Assembly (NCBI GenBank): GCA_030726195.1
Contig: JANREF010000094.1
Location: forward strand, 1 to 8,158
Length of the DNA: 8,158 nt
Source of the DNA: Burkholderiaceae bacterium
Lineage (GTDB): Bacteria > Pseudomonadota > Gammaproteobacteria > Burkholderiales > Burkholderiaceae_C
Reading direction: 5' to 3'
Within the stretch, counting starts at the first letter, position 1. Each line of letters begins with the position of its first letter. Positions 1-6,631 of the stretch are shown piece after piece. The notes beneath the pieces are model-generated. The model ran no database searches. It had not been told where the DNA came from and was given only the letters and a program-made list of their open reading frames with translations. The position numbers and the translations under genes are program-made.

Positions 1-531
1 GCTGTGCACGCTCGCGCCACAGCTGCGCCACAGGGCTTGGGCTTGTGCCAGTGCATCGGGGTGGGTGTGGGCCGTGGGCGTGAGGATCACGCGGCGCTCT
101 TCATAGAGCGAAGCTTGTGCGTGTGCCACGCCAGACGACTCTTTGCCGGCAATGGGGTGCGCCGCTACAAAGTACGGCACGTGCTCACCCAGCGTGGTCT
201 CGGCGATGGCGACTACATCGGACTTGGTAGAGCCCACATCCATGACCAAGGCTTGCGGGCGCAGGTGCCCAGTCATGGCTTGCAAGGTGGCCCCCATGGC
301 ACCCACGGGTACGCCCAACAACACCACGTCTGCGTTGCGCACGCTGGCAGCAATATCGGTGCTGGCGTGGTCTATGACGCCCAAGTCTAGTGCGGTTTGC
401 AAGCTGCTGAGCGTGCGGCCTACGCCCGTGACAACGAGGGCTGGGTGGACGGCTTTGAGCGCCAGCGCAAACGACCCGCCCATCAGGCCACAGCCTACAA
501 CGGTGAGTGTGCGCACGTTGGCAGCACTCAT
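1..531 (-). CDS. tyrA: Prephenate dehydrogenase, N-terminal part (cut by window edge)
   Basis: Catalyses NAD(P)-dependent oxidative decarboxylation of prephenate to 4-hydroxyphenylpyruvate, the tyrosine branch from chorismate; cytoplasmic. I translated the minus strand: 177 codons are open from an ATG at 531-529 to the window edge. A Rossmann nucleotide-binding fold opens the protein, with GCGLMGGS at residues 13-20. Further family motifs are DVGSTK (98-103) and HPIAGKESSG (125-134), where H125 matches the catalytic histidine of TyrA proteins. There is no fused chorismate mutase as in E. coli TyrA; that activity is supplied by pheA upstream. The start overlaps the pheA stop (ATGA) and no Shine-Dalgarno sequence is visible, so translation is probably coupled to pheA. 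The C-terminus is outside the window, so a fusion to AroA, as in Pseudomonas, cannot be excluded. Confidence 0.93.
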   Translation of the reverse strand, partial: MSAANVRTLTVVGCGLMGGSFALALKAVHPALVVTGVGRTLSSLQTALDLGVIDHASTDIAASVRNADVVLLGVPVGAMGATLQAMTGHLRPQALVMDVGSTKSDVVAIAETTLGEHVPYFVAAHPIAGKESSGVAHAQASLYEERRVILTPTAHTHPDALAQAQALWRSCGASVHS

Positions 532-1610
532 GCGTCTGCCGCGGGGTAGGTGCCCAACACTTTGTAAAACGCGCACAGCGACTTCAAGGCCTCTAGGGCT
601 TGTTGCATGCGCGGCTCAGACGGGTGGCCCACCAAATCGATGAAGAATGTGTACTCCCACTGGCCTTGGCGGGCCGGACGCGATTCAAAGCGCGTCATGG
701 ATACACCGTGTTGCTTGAGTGGCACCAACAAGTCGTGCAAAGCGCCTGGACGGTTGGTGACAGATACCGCCAAGCTGGTGCAGTCGTTGCCTGAGGCGGC
801 AGGTGCTTGCAGTGTTTCAGGCAAGCAAATCACGGCAAAACGGGTGCGGTTGTGCGCATCGTCTTGTATGGCGTGTGCGGCGATGTGCAAGCCGTATTGG
901 CTGGCAGCGCGCTCGCTGGCAATGGCGGCCCAGCTTGGGTTCTCGCGGGCCAAGCGTGCGCCTTCGGCGTTGCTGGCTACGGCGCGTCGCTCGACATGGG
1001 GCAAGTGCTTGCTCAGCCAGTCTTGGCATTGGGCTCGGGCCTGCGGGTGGGCGACGACCACGTCGATGTTGTCGCGGCTGTTGTCCAGGCGCAGCAAGTG
1101 GTGGCGCACCAGCAAACTGGCCTCGCCAATGACGTGCGCGGGCGACTGCAGGAGCAAGTCGAGTGAGCGGGTGACCACGCCTTCGGTGGAGTTTTCTACA
1201 GGCACCACACCAAAGTCGGCGGTGCCCGCAGCGGTTGCGCGAAACACTTCGTCAATTGATGCGCAGGGCAGCTCGGTGATGCTAGTGCCAAAAAAGGACA
1301 GCGCCGCTTGTTGGCTGAATGTGCCTGCTGGGCCTAGAAAGGCAATGCGTTGCGGGGCCTCCAGTGCGCGGCAGGCCGACATGACTTCGCGCCAGATGTG
1401 GCCGATGCTCTCGGGCTTGATCAAGCCGGTGTTGGTGTCTTGCAAGTGTTTGATGACTTGCGCTTCGCGGTCAGGGCGAAACACGGCTGAGCCGTCCAGC
1501 TTCTTAACTTCGCCCACTTCGTGTGCGCACTGCGCGCGTGCATTGAGCAGCGCCAAAATTTGTTGGTCCAAGGCGTCAATCGCCTCGCGCAGTTGGGGCA
1601 GTGTTTTCAT
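528..1610 (-). CDS. pheA: Bifunctional chorismate mutase/prephenate dehydratase (P-protein)
   Basis: Converts chorismate to prephenate and then to phenylpyruvate, the committed steps to phenylalanine; cytoplasmic. The protein has 360 residues, near the usual 360-390. Domains in order: AroQ-type chorismate mutase (about 1-85), with R8, R25, K36 and R48-E49 at the spacing of the E. coli active-site residues; prephenate dehydratase (about 88-265), with FLGPAGTFS (91-99), PVENSTEG (137-144) and the catalytic TRF motif (T256-F258); and a C-terminal ACT domain (about 277-355), with RPGALHDL (287-294) and ESRP (309-312). The last two motifs form the phenylalanine site, so feedback inhibition by phenylalanine is expected. 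The ATG lies 9 nt after the serC stop with no clear Shine-Dalgarno sequence, and the stop overlaps the tyrA start by 4 nt, so it is an internal operon gene. All key motifs are intact. Confidence 0.97.
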   Translation of the reverse strand: MKTLPQLREAIDALDQQILALLNARAQCAHEVGEVKKLDGSAVFRPDREAQVIKHLQDTNTGLIKPESIGHIWREVMSACRALEAPQRIAFLGPAGTFSQQAALSFFGTSITELPCASIDEVFRATAAGTADFGVVPVENSTEGVVTRSLDLLLQSPAHVIGEASLLVRHHLLRLDNSRDNIDVVVAHPQARAQCQDWLSKHLPHVERRAVASNAEGARLARENPSWAAIASERAASQYGLHIAAHAIQDDAHNRTRFAVICLPETLQAPAASGNDCTSLAVSVTNRPGALHDLLVPLKQHGVSMTRFESRPARQGQWEYTFFIDLVGHPSEPRMQQALEALKSLCAFYKVLGTYPAADA

Positions 1611-1619
1611 GGGCAGTGT

Positions 1620-2735
1620 TTAGGCGTGTGTGCGCTCGAAGTGGTGCATAAAGTCGACCAGCGCTTGTACGCCCGCCAAAGGCATGGCGTTGTAAATGCT
1701 TGCGCGCATGCCGCCCACAGACTTGTGGCCTTTGAGTTGTAGCAAGCCGGCGTCTTTGGCTTGCGCCAAAAAGGCGTCGTTCAATGACGCGTTGGCCAGT
1801 TTGAACGGCACGTTCATGCGCGAGCGCCAAGGCGTATCAATGTGGTTGCTGTACAAGCCAGACGCGTCGATGGCGTCATACAGTAGCGCAGCTTTGGCGA
1901 TGTTGTTGGCTTCTATGGCTTGCAAGCCGCCTTGGGCTTTGAGCCACTCAAACACCAAGCCCACCATGTAAATGGCGTTGGTGGGTGGCGTGTTGAACAT
2001 CGAGTTGTTGGCCGCGACGCCCTTGTACTCAAACGCCGATGGGCAAATCGACATGGCTTGGTCGCACAGGTCTTCGCGCACAAACGCCAGTGTGACGCCT
2101 GCTGGCCCTAGGTTTTTTTGCGCGCCTGCAAACGCCACGCCTATCTTGTGCCATTCCATGGGGCGAGATGCAACATGGCTGGAGCAGTCCACCACCAGCG
2201 GCGCATCGACGCCCAATGCCGCCAAGTCGGGCAGGGTGTGAAACTCGATGCCGTCTATGGTTTCGTTGCTGCACAAGTGCACGTAGTCTGTGTCGCTGCG
2301 CAAGTGCCATGCGTTGGCGTTGGCCACCGTTGTGAAGCCGTCGGCCTTGCCACTGAATGCGACATGGGCGTCTGCGTAGCGCTTGGCTTCGACACTTGAT
2401 TTGTGGCTCCAGCTGCCAGACACGATGAAGTCTGCTTTGGGTGTGCCCGCTGTGCGGGGCTTGCCCAGCAAGTTCATGGGCACGATGGCGTTGTGTGCCA
2501 AGCCGCCGCCTTGCATGAACACAATGTGAAAGTGTGTTGGCACAGCCAAGACGTCGCGGATGTCGGCGAGTGTGCGCGCCAAAATGTCGCCAAATGCGGC
2601 ACCGCGGTGGCTCATTTCCATCACGCCCATGCCGGTGTCGTGCCAGTTGGCAATTTCAGAGCCCGCGCGCAACAACACCTCCAGCGGCATGGTGGCTGGG
2701 CCGGCCGAGAAGTTGAATGGGCGTGCGCTGCTCAC
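1620..2735 (-). CDS. serC: Phosphoserine aminotransferase
   Basis: PLP-dependent class V aminotransferase. It makes 3-phosphoserine from 3-phosphohydroxypyruvate and glutamate (serine synthesis), and acts on the erythronate-phosphate-derived keto acid in the DXP-dependent PLP pathway. The protein has 371 residues (E. coli about 362). [10 protein letters not shown] (5-14) is the standard N-terminus; the PLP-binding lysine is K207 in [11 protein letters not shown]183 in VVDCSSH should contact the pyridine nitrogen; [15 protein letters not shown] (336-350) is the usual C-terminal signature. The start codon is GTG (2735-2733), not ATG. It is chosen because it immediately precedes the conserved N-terminus and has a GGAG ribosome site 6 nt upstream inside the end of gyrA. 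Only 3 nt separate it from the gyrA stop, so expression should be coupled to gyrA. The next in-frame ATG, codon 16, would delete the conserved motif. Confidence 0.97.
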   Translation of the reverse strand: MSSARPFNFSAGPATMPLEVLLRAGSEIANWHDTGMGVMEMSHRGAAFGDILARTLADIRDVLAVPTHFHIVFMQGGGLAHNAIVPMNLLGKPRTAGTPKADFIVSGSWSHKSSVEAKRYADAHVAFSGKADGFTTVANANAWHLRSDTDYVHLCSNETIDGIEFHTLPDLAALGVDAPLVVDCSSHVASRPMEWHKIGVAFAGAQKNLGPAGVTLAFVREDLCDQAMSICPSAFEYKGVAANNSMFNTPPTNAIYMVGLVFEWLKAQGGLQAIEANNIAKAALLYDAIDASGLYSNHIDTPWRSRMNVPFKLANASLNDAFLAQAKDAGLLQLKGHKSVGGMRASIYNAMPLAGVQALVDFMHHFERTHA

Positions 2736-2738
2736 CGC

Positions 2739-5528
2739 TTACTCCGCTGGTGTGTCGTCGCCAGTGGTGCCTGCACCGCCAGCGTCCATGTCACCCGCAT
2801 TCAAGTCCCCGGCATTCAAGTCGGTCGCATTCGATTCGGTGGACGAGTCTGTGCCTGCACCGGTGTTGGCAGCTGCGTCTTGCTCGTTCGCCTCATCGTC
2901 CGTCGATGCTTCAGCATCGCGCTCGGCAATGCGTTGCATGCCTTGTACTTTGCTGCCGTCGTCCAAGCCAATGAGCGTGACGCCTTGCGTGGCACGGCCC
3001 ATTTCACGCACCTCAGCCACGCGGGTTCGCACCAGCACGCCGGTGTCGGTGATGAGCATGATTTCATCTTCTGTGTGCACCAAAGTGGCCGCGACCACCT
3101 TGCCGTTGCGCTCGCTTTGTTGGATGGCAATCATGCCCTTGGTACCGCGGCCATGGCGTGTGTACTCTTCTATGGGCGTGCGCTTGCCGTAGCCGTTTTC
3201 GGTGGCTGTGAGTACGCTGGTGGGGTAGGCGCCGCCTTCGCTGTCGCCTTGCGTGACATCGCTTGGAGAGACCAACATGGCGATCACGTTTTGGCCCTCT
3301 TCCAACATCATGCCGCGCACGCCGCGTGCGTTGCGCCCCATTGGGCGCACATCGTTTTCGTCAAAGCGCACAGCTTTGCCGCCGTCAGAGAAGAGCATCA
3401 CATCGTGCTGACCCTCTGTAAGAGCCGCGCCAATGAGGAAGTCGTTGTCGTCCAGCGCCACGGCAATGATGCCGGCCTTGCGGGGGTTGGAGAAGTCGGT
3501 CAGTGGTGTTTTCTTGACCGTACCCATGCTGGTGGCCATGAACACGTAGTTGTTCTCGGGGAAGGAGCGGTTGTCGCCGGTGAGCGGCAGTACAACGTTG
3601 ATTTTTTCGCCTTCTTCCAACGGGAACATGTTGACAATGGGGCGGCCACGCGCATTGCGCGAGCCTGCCGGCACTTCCCACACCTTGAGCCAGTACACCC
3701 GCCCGCGGTTGGAGAAGCACAAGATGTAGTCGTGTGTGTTGGCAATGAAGAGTTGGTCAATCCAGTCGTCTTCTTTGGTGGCTGCAGCCAGCTTGCCGCG
3801 TCCGCCGCGGCGCTGCGCGCGGTATTCAGACAAGGGTTGACTCTTGATGTAGCCCGTGTGTGACAGCGTCACAACCATGTTTTCGGGTGTGATCAAGTCT
3901 TCGGTGGCCAGCTCTTGCGCGTTGTATTCGATTTCAGAGCGGCGCAGGCCGATCTTGGTTTGGCCAAATTCGGTTTTGATGGCGGTGAGCTCTTCGCCCA
4001 CGATCACACTCACACGGCTTGGCTTGGCCAAGATGTCGAGCAAGTCGTCGATCTCAGCAATCACGCCCTTGTATTCGTTGACAATTTTGTCCTGCTCAAG
4101 GCCGGTGAGGCGTTGCAAGCGCATTTGCAAAATTTCTTGTGCCTGGGTTTCGGACAAGCGGTACAAGCCGTCTGCACCCATACCCACGTTGCGATCGATA
4201 CCGTCTGGGCGGTAGTCGTCGGCGTTGATGACACCGCCGTCCTCGCGCGAGCGGGTGAGCATTTCACGCACCAGCAAGCTGTCCCATGAGCGCGTGAGCA
4301 ACTCGGCTTTGGCCACAGGTGGTGTAGGGGCATTGCGAATGATGGCAATGAACTCGTCGATGTTGGCCAATGCGACAGCCAAGCCTTCTAGCACGTGGCC
4401 GCGTTCGCGCGCTTTGCGCAGCGTGAACACAGTGCGCCGTGTTACCACTTCGCGACGGTGTTGCAAGAAGATGTCGATCAGGTCCTTCAAGTTACACAAC
4501 TTGGGCTGGCCGTTGACCAAAGCCACCATGTTGATACCGAAGGTGTCTTGCAGCTGGGTTTGCTTGTACAAGTTGTTCAGCACCACTTCAGGCACTTCAC
4601 CACGCTTGAGCTCAATCACCACACGCATGCCCGACTTGTCGGACTCGTCTTGGATGTGGCTGATGCCCTCGATTTTCTTTTCTGTGACCAGCTCGGCAAT
4701 GCGCTCGAGCAATGTCTTTTTGTTCACTTGGTAGGGCAGTTCGTCCACGATGATGGACTCTCGCTGGCCTTTGTCGATGTCTTCAAAGTGGCAGCGCGCG
4801 CGCATGATCACCTTGCCGCGGCCTGTGCGGTAACCCTCTTTCACGCCACCAATGCCGTGGATGATGCCCGCGGTTGGGAAGTCGGGCGCGGGAATGATTT
4901 CCATCAAATCTTCAACCGTGGCCTCGGGGTTGTTGAGCATGTGCAGACACGCGTCCACGACCTCGTTTAGGTTGTGCGGCGGAATATTGGTGGCCATACC
5001 CACGGCGATACCAGAGGAGCCGTTGACCAGCAAGTTGGGCAAGCGCGACGGCATGACCAGTGGTTCGCGTTCCGAGCCGTCGTAGTTGGGGCCAAAGTCG
5101 ACGGTGTCTTTATCTAGGTCGTCGAGCATTTCGTGGGCAATTTTTGCCAAACGAATCTCGGTGTAACGCATGGCCGCCGCATTGTCACCGTCGATGGAGC
5201 CAAAGTTACCCTGACCATCGACCAGCATGTGACGCAGCGAAAAGTCCTGTGCCATACGAACAATGGTGTCGTAAACGGCCGTGTCACCGTGCGGGTGGTA
5301 CTTACCAATCACGTCGCCCACAATACGGGCGGACTTTTTGTACGCACGGTTCCAGTCGTTGTTGAGCTCGTGCATGGCGTACAGCACGCGTCTGTGCACT
5401 GGCTTGAGACCGTCGCGGGCGTCGGGCAGGGCGCGGCCCACAATCACGCTCATGGCGTAATCGAGATAGCTGCGGCGCATTTCCTCTTCAAGGCTGATGT
5501 GCAATGTCTCTTTGGCGAACTGGGTCAT
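2739..5528 (-). CDS. gyrA: DNA gyrase subunit A
   Basis: Breakage-reunion subunit of the A2B2 type II topoisomerase that introduces negative supercoils; cytoplasmic and essential. The protein has 929 residues (E. coli 875). The N-terminal winged-helix/tower part runs to about 500. Numbering matches E. coli through the quinolone region: [15 protein letters not shown] covers 75-89, with T83 and D87, and the catalytic tyrosine is Y122 after R121. T83 is a normal wild-type residue in many species, so no classic quinolone-resistance change is seen. The C-terminal beta-pinwheel begins near 535, with the GyrA box QRRGGRG at 572-578 needed for DNA wrapping. A loop around 754-770 looks longer than in E. 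coli. Residues about 870-929 form a long acidic tail with a pentapeptide repeat. The ATG at 5528 gives the conserved N-terminus; no strong Shine-Dalgarno sequence is seen. First gene of the gyrA-serC-pheA-tyrA run, divergent from ompA. Confidence 0.98.
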   Translation of the reverse strand: MTQFAKETLHISLEEEMRRSYLDYAMSVIVGRALPDARDGLKPVHRRVLYAMHELNNDWNRAYKKSARIVGDVIGKYHPHGDTAVYDTIVRMAQDFSLRHMLVDGQGNFGSIDGDNAAAMRYTEIRLAKIAHEMLDDLDKDTVDFGPNYDGSEREPLVMPSRLPNLLVNGSSGIAVGMATNIPPHNLNEVVDACLHMLNNPEATVEDLMEIIPAPDFPTAGIIHGIGGVKEGYRTGRGKVIMRARCHFEDIDKGQRESIIVDELPYQVNKKTLLERIAELVTEKKIEGISHIQDESDKSGMRVVIELKRGEVPEVVLNNLYKQTQLQDTFGINMVALVNGQPKLCNLKDLIDIFLQHRREVVTRRTVFTLRKARERGHVLEGLAVALANIDEFIAIIRNAPTPPVAKAELLTRSWDSLLVREMLTRSREDGGVINADDYRPDGIDRNVGMGADGLYRLSETQAQEILQMRLQRLTGLEQDKIVNEYKGVIAEIDDLLDILAKPSRVSVIVGEELTAIKTEFGQTKIGLRRSEIEYNAQELATEDLITPENMVVTLSHTGYIKSQPLSEYRAQRRGGRGKLAAATKEDDWIDQLFIANTHDYILCFSNRGRVYWLKVWEVPAGSRNARGRPIVNMFPLEEGEKINVVLPLTGDNRSFPENNYVFMATSMGTVKKTPLTDFSNPRKAGIIAVALDDNDFLIGAALTEGQHDVMLFSDGGKAVRFDENDVRPMGRNARGVRGMMLEEGQNVIAMLVSPSDVTQGDSEGGAYPTSVLTATENGYGKRTPIEEYTRHGRGTKGMIAIQQSERNGKVVAATLVHTEDEIMLITDTGVLVRTRVAEVREMGRATQGVTLIGLDDGSKVQGMQRIAERDAEASTDDEANEQDAAANTGAGTDSSTESNATDLNAGDLNAGDMDAGGAGTTGDDTPAE
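2742..2745 (-). promoter_or_regulatory. Ribosome binding site for serC inside gyrA
   Basis: GGAG on the minus strand, ending 6 nt before the GTG start of serC and lying within the last codons and stop of gyrA. It supports the GTG start and suggests terminating or re-initiating gyrA ribosomes feed serC. It is the only clear Shine-Dalgarno sequence among the four minus-strand genes. Confidence 0.65.
2787..2831 (-). repeat. Three 15-bp tandem repeats in the gyrA acidic tail
   Basis: Three consecutive in-frame 15-bp units (2831-2817, 2816-2802, 2801-2787 on the minus strand) encode [10 protein letters not shown] and NAGDM (residues 900-914). A fourth degenerate unit follows, beginning DAGG. The DNA units are close copies, which suggests slipped-strand or unequal-crossover duplication. 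They lie in a low-complexity acidic tail, so copy number is probably free to vary between strains. Confidence 0.85.
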
Positions 5529-5574
5529 GTGCTGATGTACTAGTCTTTAAATGGAAGCCACAGGCTAACCGGAC

Positions 5575-5580
5575 ATTTTA
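5575..5580 (-). promoter_or_regulatory. gyrA: Candidate -10 element for gyrA
   Basis: TAAAAT on the minus strand, followed by GTCCGG. Transcription would start near 5568 and give a leader of about 40 nt. No good TTGACA-like hexamer lies 16-18 bp upstream, so the assignment rests on the -10 match and position only. Confidence 0.4.
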
Positions 5581-5624
5581 AGCGGGTTCTGAGGCTTGCT
5601 AGGCGTGAGTCCCATATGCCCGGG

Positions 5625-5689
5625 GGGCCACTTCGGCGGCCCGCAGAATGCGGTTGCGGTGCCCGCCTGACAGCAACCGATTGCGGTTG
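5625..5689. repeat. Cluster of four overlapping or adjacent inverted repeats
   Basis: Four perfect inverted repeats lie in 65 bp: GGGCC (5625-5629) with GGCCC (5638-5642), 8-nt loop; CCGCA (5641-5645) with TGCGG (5649-5653), 3-nt loop; CGGTTGC (5651-5657) with GCAACCG (5673-5679), 15-nt loop; and CAACCG (5674-5679) with CGGTTG (5684-5689), 4-nt loop. The arms of the third overlap arms of the second and fourth, so not all can form together. TGCGGTTG is also a direct repeat (5649-5656 and 5682-5689). No U-tract follows on either strand, so none is a standard terminator. This could be a protein-binding region or part of a structured RNA; no known family is recognised. Confidence 0.6.
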
Positions 5690-5730
5690 TCCAGCGGAAT
5701 TAGGGTAGACCTTTTGTTGTATTTTTGTGA

Positions 5731-5766
5731 AACTTTGGTCATAAAGTTAACCAATGTTCCAATGTC
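5731..5766. promoter_or_regulatory. Overlapping dyads and tandem repeat upstream of ompA (operator candidate)
   Basis: AACTTT (5731-5736) and AAAGTT (5743-5748) form a perfect 6-bp dyad with a 6-bp spacer. TTGGT (5735-5739) and ACCAA (5750-5754) form a second dyad with a 10-bp spacer that interlocks with the first. A tandem direct repeat follows, CCAATGTT (5751-5758) and CCAATGTC (5759-5766). The block lies about 40-75 bp upstream of the candidate ompA -10, where activators usually bind. The binding factor is unknown, and short dyads arise by chance in AT-rich DNA. Confidence 0.35.
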
Positions 5767-5803
5767 GATGTGCTTGCGGATAACCCGGGGCTTGAGTTGT
5801 GGC

Positions 5804-5809
5804 TAAAAT
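5804..5809 (+). promoter_or_regulatory. Candidate -10 element for ompA
   Basis: TAAAAT in the context GGCTAAAATGC. It predicts a start near 5816 and a leader of about 77 nt. TTGAGT at 5792 is too close (6 bp) and TTGCGG at 5774 too far (24 bp) to be the matching -35. It resembles the gyrA-facing element (GCTTAAAATG), and the two point in opposite directions. Confidence 0.45.
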
Positions 5810-5824
5810 GCTTACATCGTTTTA

Positions 5825-5871
5825 AGTGATGGTCACTCGAAGCGTGTGTCCCTGTCGCGCATGCGTTGCGC
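5825..5871 (+). promoter_or_regulatory. Two hairpins in the ompA 5' leader
   Basis: AGTGA (5825-5829) pairs with TCACT (5833-5837) over a 3-nt loop, and GCGCA (5857-5861) pairs with TGCGC (5867-5871) over a 5-nt loop. They precede a purine-rich ribosome site (around 5875-5883) and the start codon. In E. coli, a structured 5' leader stabilises ompA mRNA; a similar role here is inference. Confidence 0.4.
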
Positions 5872-5892
5872 ATAAAGAGAAAGATCTTATCC

Positions 5893-6507
5893 ATGAACAA
5901 ACTGAACAAACTGGCAATGCTGCTCGCAACCGCAGCCTTGGCAACTGCAGCAAGCGCCCAAGTCAACAACTGGGTCAGCTCCGACGGCACCGTTTGGAAA
6001 AACGGCACCAACGAATTCTGCTGGCGCTCCTCCAGCTGGACCCCAGCGACTGCTGCGGTTGGCTGTGACGGCGCGATCGTTGCCGAAAAGCCAGCCATGG
6101 CTGCCAAGCCTGCCATGGCTGAGAAGCCTGCCATGGCGCCAGCCCCTGTTGCTGCACCAGCAAAAGTAACTTACGCTGCCGACGCCTTCTTCGGCTTCGA
6201 CAAGGCTGTGTTGCAACCCGCTGGCAAGACCAAGCTCGACGGCTTGGTTGAGAAAGTCAAGGGCATCAACTTGGAAGTTATCGTGGCAGTGGGTCACACC
6301 GACACCACCGGCGACGCTGCTTACAACCAAATGTTGTCTACCAAGCGTGCTGAAGCTGTGAAGGCCTACTTGGTATCCAAGGGCATCGACGCAAACCGCG
6401 TGTATACCGAAGGCAAAGGCGAAACCAGCCCAGTGGCTGACAACAGCACACGCCAAGGTCGCGCTAAGAACCGTCGCGTTGAAGTTGAAGTGGTTGGCGC
6501 ACGCTAA
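5893..6507 (+). CDS. Short OmpA-family protein with peptidoglycan-binding domain
   Basis: 204-residue exported envelope protein. A Sec signal peptide covers 1-22 (positive NKLNK, hydrophobic core, ASA cleavage site before Q23). There is no lipobox cysteine, so it is not a lipoprotein. Mature residues 23-62 are rich in Trp (W27, W35, W44, W49) and hold two cysteines, C43 and C58, that could form a disulfide. Then come a linker of three KPAMA units (65-82) and an Ala/Pro stretch. Residues about 92-202 form the OmpA C-terminal domain: D137 in GHTD and R152 in LSTKRAEAV are at the spacing of E. coli OmpA D271 and R286, which bind diaminopimelate. The eight-stranded barrel of E. coli OmpA is missing, so this is the short type seen in betaproteobacteria. 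Start chosen at ATG 5893, after a purine-rich site, rather than an upstream in-frame TTG (5866) that would spoil the signal peptide. Followed by its own terminator; probably abundant and monocistronic. Confidence 0.95.
   Translation: MNKLNKLAMLLATAALATAASAQVNNWVSSDGTVWKNGTNEFCWRSSSWTPATAAVGCDGAIVAEKPAMAAKPAMAEKPAMAPAPVAAPAKVTYAADAFFGFDKAVLQPAGKTKLDGLVEKVKGINLEVIVAVGHTDTTGDAAYNQMLSTKRAEAVKAYLVSKGIDANRVYTEGKGETSPVADNSTRQGRAKNRRVEVEVVGAR
6085..6138 (+). repeat. Three 18-bp tandem repeats encoding EKPAMA/AKPAMA
   Basis: Units at 6085-6102, 6103-6120 and 6121-6138 encode EKPAMA, AKPAMA and EKPAMA, and each contains CCATGG. They sit in the linker between the Trp/Cys region and the peptidoglycan-binding domain. 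In-frame slippage would change linker length without breaking either domain. Confidence 0.9.
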
Positions 6508-6510
6508 TCG

Positions 6511-6558
6511 CATCAGCGGCTAAGCCGATGAGAGCCATAGCGGCTCTATAAACCGCTA
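6511..6558 (+). other. Hairpins in the ompA 3' UTR
   Basis: Just after the ompA stop, CGGC (6517-6520) pairs with GCCG (6524-6527) inside a CAT/ATG outer match (6511-6513 and 6528-6530). The next hairpin is AGAGCC (6531-6536) with GGCTCT (6542-6547), 5-nt loop. An alternative, TAGCGG (6538-6543) with CCGCTA (6553-6558), uses part of the same arm, so the two exclude each other. No T-tract follows, so these are not terminators; they may protect the mRNA 3' end or be part of a 3'-derived RNA. Confidence 0.5.
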
Positions 6559-6561
6559 CTG

Positions 6562-6607
6562 AACCGCTCTTGGGTTGGCTTTTAAAGCCAGGCCAGGGCG
6601 GTTTTTT
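6562..6607 (+). terminator. Rho-independent terminator of ompA
   Basis: A long hairpin: AACCGC (6562-6567) pairs with GCGGTT (6598-6603), CTTGG (6569-6573) pairs with CCAGG (6593-6597) with one G-U pair, and an inner TGGCTTT/AAAGCCA (6576-6582 and 6584-6590) is nearly a perfect palindrome. Six T (6602-6607) finish it. Strong structure plus T-tract right after ompA separates its transcription from ubiG. Confidence 0.9.
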
Positions 6608-6618
6608 CATGGGCGCGC

Positions 6619-6624
6619 GATAAT
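6619..6624 (+). promoter_or_regulatory. ubiG: Candidate -10 element for ubiG
   Basis: GATAAT lies between the ompA terminator and ubiG. The expected start point is 6630-6632, at the ATG at 6632, which would make a leaderless or nearly leaderless mRNA. No -35 match is present at 17 bp (GGGCGG there), so confidence is limited. Confidence 0.35.
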
Positions 6625-6631
6625 GTCACGC

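Larger units (their letters stand above)
5529..5892. other. Divergent gyrA-ompA intergenic region
   Basis: This 364-bp stretch separates the gyrA start from the ompA start. I see no convincing coding sequence in it. It holds, from left to right: a TAAAAT element facing gyrA, a GC-rich cluster of inverted repeats (5625-5689), an AT-rich segment with overlapping dyads and a tandem repeat (5711-5766), a TAAAAT element facing ompA, and two small hairpins before the ompA start. Both -10-like elements lack a recognisable -35 hexamer at normal spacing, so activators or extended contacts may matter. Confidence 0.8.

Noticed and set aside
607..1623. 338-codon open frame on the plus strand, antisense to pheA
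   Set aside because: Opposite an intact pheA with all motifs; the translation is low-quality and rich in Ser/Arg/Cys, without domains.
2772..2831. GyrA tail repeat as a pentapeptide-repeat DNA mimic (Qnr/MfpA-like)
   Set aside because: The period is five, but only three units exist, with Gly/Thr where the family usually has a small residue such as Ala; a beta-helix needs many more turns.
2403..3863. 486-codon open frame on the plus strand, antisense to serC and gyrA
   Set aside because: It lies opposite two fully conserved genes, its Val/His/Ala-rich translation matches no family I know, and such frames are common by-products of GC-rich codon bias.
5266..5289. Quinolone-resistance mutation in gyrA
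   Set aside because: Residues 82-89 read DTAVYDTI; T83 and D87 are wild type in many bacteria, so no resistance is claimed.
5866..5892. Upstream TTG start for the OmpA-family protein
   Set aside because: It would add nine charged residues before a normal signal peptide and start inside a leader hairpin; ATG 5893 is better placed.
5887..6513. 208-codon open frame on the minus strand opposite the OmpA-family gene
   Set aside because: Shadow of a well-supported exported protein; no recognisable motif or ribosome site.
6575..6631. Upstream TTG start for ubiG
   Set aside because: It would translate through the ompA terminator hairpin and T-tract.
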